DNA from: a bacterium UBA7470
Lineage (GTDB): Bacteria; Pseudomonadota; Gammaproteobacteria; Burkholderiales; Burkholderiaceae_C
Assembly (NCBI GenBank): GCA_002479815.1
Contig: DLPA01000099.1
Location: 1-8,907 of the forward strand
Direction of reading: 5' to 3'
Length of the DNA: 8,907 nucleotides
Position 1 is the stretch's first letter. Each line of letters opens with the position of its first letter. Below, piece after piece: positions 6,586-8,907 of the stretch. The notes beneath the pieces are model-generated. The model was given only the letters and a program-made list of their open reading frames with translations, made no database searches and had not been told where the DNA came from. The position numbers and the translations under genes were made by a program.

Positions 6586-6615
6586 ACTTCATCAGCAGAT
6601 CAAGAGGAAACACAC

Positions 6616-7353
6616 ATGACGCAAAAAGTAGCTTATGTAACTGGAGGAATGGGTGGTATTGGTACCGCCATTTGCCAACGCCTATACAAAGATGGATTCA
6701 AAGTCATCGCTGGCTGTGGCCCCACCCGCGATGCACAAAAGTGGCTGGACGAGCAAAAAGCGTTGGGCTACGTTTTTTACGCGTCTGTCGGGAACGTTGC
6801 CGATTGGACGTCCACCGTAGAAGCGTTTGAGAAAGCCAAGGCCGAACACGGCTCCATTGACGTACTGGTCAACAACGCTGGGATCACCAAAGACCGTATG
6901 TTTTTGAAGATGACCAAAGAAGACTGGGATGCGGTGATGAGCACGAACCTAGACTCCATGTTCAACGTCACCAAGCAAGTCGTCCCTGACATGGTGGCCA
7001 AGAACTGGGGCCGCATCATCAACATTTCGTCTGTCAATGGTGAAAAAGGCCAAGCAGGTCAAACCAACTACTCCGCTGCCAAAGCCGGAATGCACGGTTT
7101 TTCGATGGCTTTGGCCCAAGAGTTGGCCAACAAGGGCGTGACGGTCAACACGGTCAGCCCCGGCTATATTGGCACCGATATGGTGAAAGCCATTCGTCCC
7201 GACGTACTGGAAAAAATCGTAGCGACCGTGCCCGTCAAGCGCCTCGGGGAACCTAGTGAGATTGCTTCGATCATTGCTTGGCTCGCCAGCGAAGAAGGGG
7301 GTTATGCCACCGGTGCCGACTTCTCTGTCAATGGTGGCTTGCACATGGGTTGA
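6616..7353 (+). CDS. phaB: Acetoacetyl-CoA reductase PhaB (NADPH-dependent, SDR family)
   Basis: A 245-aa classical short-chain dehydrogenase that reduces acetoacetyl-CoA to (R)-3-hydroxybutyryl-CoA, the PhaC substrate. The Rossmann glycine motif VTGGMGGIG is at 8-16, NNAG at 86-89, and the catalytic set N111, S139, Y152, K156 is intact in the usual spacing (YSAAK). The length is one residue short of the 246-aa C. necator PhaB. The ATG at 6616 is preceded by AGAGGAAA at good spacing. The segment after beta-strand 2 (GPTRDAQ, about 35-41) carries a basic residue as expected for NADPH-preferring PhaB. It is the last gene of phaCAB, followed 33 bp later by a strong intrinsic terminator. FabG is the main alternative family, but the operon context and the IINISSVNGEKGQAGQTNYS segment favour PhaB. 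Confidence 0.96.
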   Translation: MTQKVAYVTGGMGGIGTAICQRLYKDGFKVIAGCGPTRDAQKWLDEQKALGYVFYASVGNVADWTSTVEAFEKAKAEHGSIDVLVNNAGITKDRMFLKMTKEDWDAVMSTNLDSMFNVTKQVVPDMVAKNWGRIINISSVNGEKGQAGQTNYSAAKAGMHGFSMALAQELANKGVTVNTVSPGYIGTDMVKAIRPDVLEKIVATVPVKRLGEPSEIASIIAWLASEEGGYATGADFSVNGGLHMG

Positions 7354-7386
7354 TTTTGGCAGCCATTTTTCGCATGGAGTTTGAGT

Positions 7387-7414
7387 AAAAAGCCCACCTT
7401 GTGTGGGCTTTTTT
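7387..7414 (+). terminator. Intrinsic terminator of the phaCAB operon
   Basis: AAAAAGCCCAC (7387-7397) pairs perfectly with GTGGGCTTTTT (7403-7413) around a 5-nt loop, and the T-run extends to 7414. It is a textbook rho-independent terminator just past phaB. The A-run on the left arm would also let it act on the minus strand. The SRPBCC gene begins within 12-36 bp, so that gene needs its own promoter overlapping this structure, or read-through. Confidence 0.92.
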
Positions 7415-7449
7415 AGTGGTAGTGGATGAAGCAAATTCGAATATCGCAT

Positions 7450-7911
7450 ATGGCACTCGTTGAACACAGTACCCTCATTGCCGCGCCTTTAGATCAGGTT
7501 TATCAAGTGTCGCAAGACTACGGGGTGCGCTACGACTGGGATCCATTTCCCGAACACATCACGGTGGTGTCGGGTGCGCCTTCGGCGCTGGCTGTCGGTA
7601 CGCGGGTGGACATTACATCCAAGTTGGGCATGAAGATGCGTGTGGCGTTTGTTCAAGTCTCACCCCCCACACGCACAGCGGTGAAGATGATCCAAGGGCC
7701 GTGGTTCTTAGCAAAATTTGCCGGATCGTGGATTTTTGAGGCCACCAGCCCTCACACCACCGCCGCCCGCTTTCGCTACACCCTTGTGACACAACCAAGT
7801 TACTTGCGCTGGCTGGTGGAGCCTATCGCCGCCTTCTATTTTTCGCGCGTCGTTTTTAAACGCTTGACCGGTTTAAAAAAGTATTGCGAACACCTATCTA
7901 CAGCTTCATAG
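7450..7911 (+). CDS. SRPBCC (START-like) family protein
   Basis: A 153-aa protein resembling the SRPBCC / polyketide cyclase-dehydrase superfamily, whose helix-grip fold binds hydrophobic ligands. The N-terminal pattern VEHSTLIAAPLDQVYQVSQD is typical of this family's first strand and helix, followed by a strand-rich middle and a long C-terminal helix ending in the basic segment RLTGLKKY. There is no signal peptide or membrane segment. The ligand or reaction cannot be predicted. The start is uncertain: the ATG at 7450 begins at the homology boundary, while an in-frame ATG at 7426 adds eight residues (MKQIRISH) and lies only 12 bp after the phaCAB terminator. Neither has a clear Shine-Dalgarno. 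The gene converges on the YidB-like gene, with the inverted-repeat element between. It may not belong functionally to the pha operon. Confidence 0.78.
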   Translation: MALVEHSTLIAAPLDQVYQVSQDYGVRYDWDPFPEHITVVSGAPSALAVGTRVDITSKLGMKMRVAFVQVSPPTRTAVKMIQGPWFLAKFAGSWIFEATSPHTTAARFRYTLVTQPSYLRWLVEPIAAFYFSRVVFKRLTGLKKYCEHLSTAS

Positions 7912-7930
7912 CGACATAAAAAAGATAGTA

Positions 7931-7953
7931 AAAAAAGTGAGCTGCTTACGCAA
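7931..7953. repeat. Left arm of 23-bp terminal inverted repeat
   Basis: It starts with A6 followed by GTGAGCTGCTTACGCAA and matches the right arm (8128-8150) without mismatch. The core GTGAGCTGCTTAC is itself nearly self-complementary. Confidence 0.9.
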
Positions 7954-7971
7954 GCAATACGGTTATTACGG

Positions 7972-7985
7972 CAGATTTTAATCTG
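7972..7985. repeat. Small hairpin inside the element
   Basis: CAGATT (7972-7977) and AATCTG (7980-7985) form an inverted repeat with a 2-nt centre. A related CAGATTTAT follows at 7995-8003, so the motif is also partly repeated in direct orientation. Confidence 0.5.
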
Positions 7986-8026
7986 AAAATAAGCCAGATT
8001 TATCCGAAAAATAAGATTCAAACAGT

Positions 8027-8061
8027 AAAAAACCCGTTGCTCAGGTCAGAAAAACGGGTTT
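8027..8061 (-). terminator. Possible minus-strand intrinsic terminator inside the element
   Basis: AAACCCGTT (8030-8038) and AACGGGTTT (8053-8061) form a perfect 9-bp stem with a 14-nt loop. Read on the minus strand the stem runs into a T6 tract (A6 at 8027-8032 on the plus strand), which fits an intrinsic terminator. It would serve the YidB-like gene, whose stop is about 160 bp upstream in that direction. On the plus strand only TTT follows. Confidence 0.5.
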
Positions 8062-8081
8062 AGAGGTGATTTTTGTTATTT

Positions 8082-8114
8082 TTGAGCCAATTTTTAATAA
8101 TAAAAACGGCTCAA
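8082..8114. repeat. Inverted repeat TTGAGCC / GGCTCAA inside the element
   Basis: TTGAGCC (8082-8088) pairs with GGCTCAA (8108-8114), and T5 (8091-8095) with A5 (8102-8106), leaving a 6-nt loop and a small internal bulge. No T-run follows on either strand. Confidence 0.6.
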
Positions 8115-8127
8115 TGTTGCGTATCAA

Positions 8128-8150
8128 TTGCGTAAGCAGCTCACTTTTTT
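8128..8150. repeat. Right arm of 23-bp terminal inverted repeat
   Basis: This is the exact reverse complement of 7931-7953, ending in T6. Read on the plus strand it resembles a weak stem followed by a T-tract. Confidence 0.9.
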
Positions 8151-8179
8151 GTCATTGATTTTGTGAGTGAATCTCGCAT

Positions 8180-8205
8180 CAGGGCAAGCGCGGGGGCTTG
8201 CCCTG
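8180..8205. repeat. 10-bp-stem GC-rich hairpin downstream of the YidB-like gene
   Basis: CAGGGCAAGC (8180-8189) and GCTTGCCCTG (8196-8205) form a perfect stem with a 6-nt G-rich loop, 15 nt beyond the YidB-like stop codon. It lacks a T-run on either strand, so it is not a standard intrinsic terminator. It could protect the mRNA 3' end or act with Rho. Confidence 0.65.
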
Positions 8206-8219
8206 CATTTGAAGTGAAG

Positions 8220-8678
8220 TTACGTGCGGTTGCCGAACAGTTGGCCTGCCAGCCCGGCCAGTGCGCCTAGGTTGCCCAGGCTGCCCATGCCGTTGTCGTG
8301 GGGGACTTGGCCGTCGGGGGTGAGTTGGTCGATGACCATGGGCAGTGCGCTGGCGATGAGTTGGCTGATTTCGGGTGACAGGTTGCCACCGCCGAATTTC
8401 GCCAGCACGCCGTTGATGAGTTCTGGCCCTAGGGCTTGCATCAGCGCATCGCCGCCGACGGCTTGGTTTTGACCCGTACCTATCCACGATTGCACCGCGT
8501 CGCCCATGCCGTTGCTTTGCAGGCGTTGGGCCACGCCTGAAATGCCGCCGCTTTGTTGCAGCAGCTCACCGACCATGCCGAGCACGTCGGCCCCGCCTGC
8601 TTGGGGGGCGGTTTGTTGCTGCATGGCCTGTGTTGCCATTTGTCCTGCTGCGCCTAGCAATGCGTCCATCAATCCCAT
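8220..8678 (-). CDS. YidB-like DUF937 family protein
   Basis: A 152-aa Gly-, Gln- and Leu-rich protein of the YidB/DUF937 family. It starts MGLMDALLGAAGQM and has a low-complexity Q-rich linker (about 18-27). A helical repeat-like segment follows (VLGMVGELLQQSGGISGVAQ, GVLAKFGG, PEISQLIASALPMVIDQL), then a Gly/Leu-rich tail. The family's role is poorly known; E. coli YidB is uncharacterised. There is no signal peptide or membrane segment. The start is well supported: AGGAG with an 8-nt spacer precedes the ATG at 8678. It lies 43 bp downstream of moeA on the same strand and may share its transcript, but no functional link is evident. It faces the SRPBCC gene, with the 220-bp inverted-repeat block between. 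Confidence 0.85.
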   Translation of the reverse strand: MGLMDALLGAAGQMATQAMQQQTAPQAGGADVLGMVGELLQQSGGISGVAQRLQSNGMGDAVQSWIGTGQNQAVGGDALMQALGPELINGVLAKFGGGNLSPEISQLIASALPMVIDQLTPDGQVPHDNGMGSLGNLGALAGLAGQLFGNRT

Positions 8679-8721
8679 AGTGCTTACTCCTGTGTTGCGG
8701 TGAAGGGGAAGGTCTAGTGTC

Positions 8722-8907
8722 TCAGATTACGCCGTCAAACATCATCACATCAACGCTATCGCCCACCGCCACGCTGCCTTGACCGTGGTGCAGCACGATG
8801 AGGCCGTTGGCTTCGACCATAGACCGCAGCACGCCCGAGCCTTGGTTGCCTGTGGTGCGCACTTGCAAACGTCCATCAGGGGCGGTGGTGACGATGCCGC
8901 GTTGGTA
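8722..8907 (-). CDS. moeA: Molybdopterin molybdenumtransferase MoeA, C-terminal fragment (cut by window edge)
   Basis: The last 61 residues of a protein whose 5' part lies beyond the window. They read YQRGIVTTAPDGRLQVRTTG, then a segment with NQGSGVLRSM, a LIVL strand and GDSVDVMMFDGVI at the end. This matches domain IV of MoeA, where GNQGSGVLRSM and the final GD.V.V strand are characteristic. MoeA inserts molybdate into adenylylated molybdopterin to make molybdenum cofactor. The TGA is at 8722-8724. The catalytic core (MPT-binding domain) is not visible, so function rests on this C-terminal match. Similar C-terminal domains occur in fused MoeA proteins, which cannot be told apart here. Confidence 0.78.
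   Translation of the reverse strand, partial: YQRGIVTTAPDGRLQVRTTGNQGSGVLRSMVEANGLIVLHHGQGSVAVGDSVDVMMFDGVI

Larger units (their letters stand above)
7931..8150. mobile_element. MITE-like 220-bp element bounded by a perfect 23-bp inverted repeat
   Basis: Bases 7931-7953 and 8128-8150 are perfect reverse complements: the left arm opens AAAAAAGTGAGCTGC and the right closes GCAGCTCACTTTTTT. Inside the arms a further ATACG/CGTAT match at the same offset extends the imperfect repeat to about 31 bp. The block is visibly AT-richer than the flanking genes and carries no credible ORF. It contains three more hairpins (7972-7985, 8030-8061, 8082-8114). Its size, terminal repeats, lack of coding and intergenic position fit a miniature inverted-repeat transposable element. 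I see no clear target-site duplication: the left flank ends AGTA and the right flank begins GTCAT. Alternatives are a large structured RNA or a bidirectional termination region between convergent genes. The inverted repeat is certain; the mobile-element reading is inference. Confidence 0.5.

Noticed and set aside
7836..8021. Minus-strand 61-codon frame spanning the SRPBCC 3' end and the left part of the inverted-repeat element.
   Set aside because: Its composition reflects the AT-rich non-coding block, it overlaps the SRPBCC gene antisense, and it has no recognisable features.
7926..8155. Target-site duplication flanking the 23-bp inverted repeats.
   Set aside because: The flanks (AGTA on the left, GTCAT on the right) do not form a convincing direct repeat of any length, so none is claimed.
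1..8907. CRISPR arrays, tRNA or rRNA genes, integrases, toxin-antitoxin or defence genes.
   Set aside because: I read for tandem repeats with spacers, cloverleaf-like segments and the relevant protein motifs and found none.

Overview
The window looks like a chromosomal segment of a betaproteobacterium, most likely Burkholderiales and Comamonadaceae-like. The basis is the phaC-phaA-phaB gene order, the moderately high GC coding sequence, and the resemblance of the proteins to that group as I know it; no search was run, so genus is not assigned. It is mostly metabolic core sequence, with one unusual non-coding element.

Left part (1-3171). A minus-strand pair, a FAH-family hydrolase followed by a zinc-ribbon Nudix hydrolase, diverges from a plus-strand zeta-class glutathione transferase (maleylacetoacetate/maleylpyruvate isomerase type) across a 97-bp gap. 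The isomerase and FAH hydrolase would catalyse the last two steps of homogentisate or gentisate ring-cleavage breakdown. The isomerase stop overlaps the start of pgeF (peptidoglycan editing factor, YfiH/LACC1 family). A small two-helix membrane protein gene on the minus strand runs convergently into the 3' end of pgeF and overlaps it by 81 bp.

Centre (about 3184-7414). A complete poly(3-hydroxybutyrate) operon: phaC (class I synthase), phaA (acetyl-CoA acetyltransferase) and phaB (acetoacetyl-CoA reductase), closed by a strong intrinsic terminator at 7387-7414. PhaA condenses two acetyl-CoA, PhaB reduces the product to (R)-3-hydroxybutyryl-CoA, and PhaC polymerises it. The leader and both intergenic gaps are over 100 bp and structured. 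The leader has a 30-codon ORF with a good Shine-Dalgarno. The phaC-phaA gap has an 11-bp bulged hairpin. The phaA-phaB gap has several palindromes, including a CTGC-N3-GCAG site like the PhaR operator described in Paracoccus.

Right part (7426-8907). An SRPBCC-family gene converges with a YidB-like (DUF937) gene that lies downstream of the 3' end of moeA, which is cut by the window edge. Between the convergent genes is an AT-rich 220-bp block (7931-8150) bounded by a perfect 23-bp inverted repeat with three hairpins inside. It is best read as a MITE-like non-autonomous element or a structured RNA/terminator, and is the least explained sequence here.
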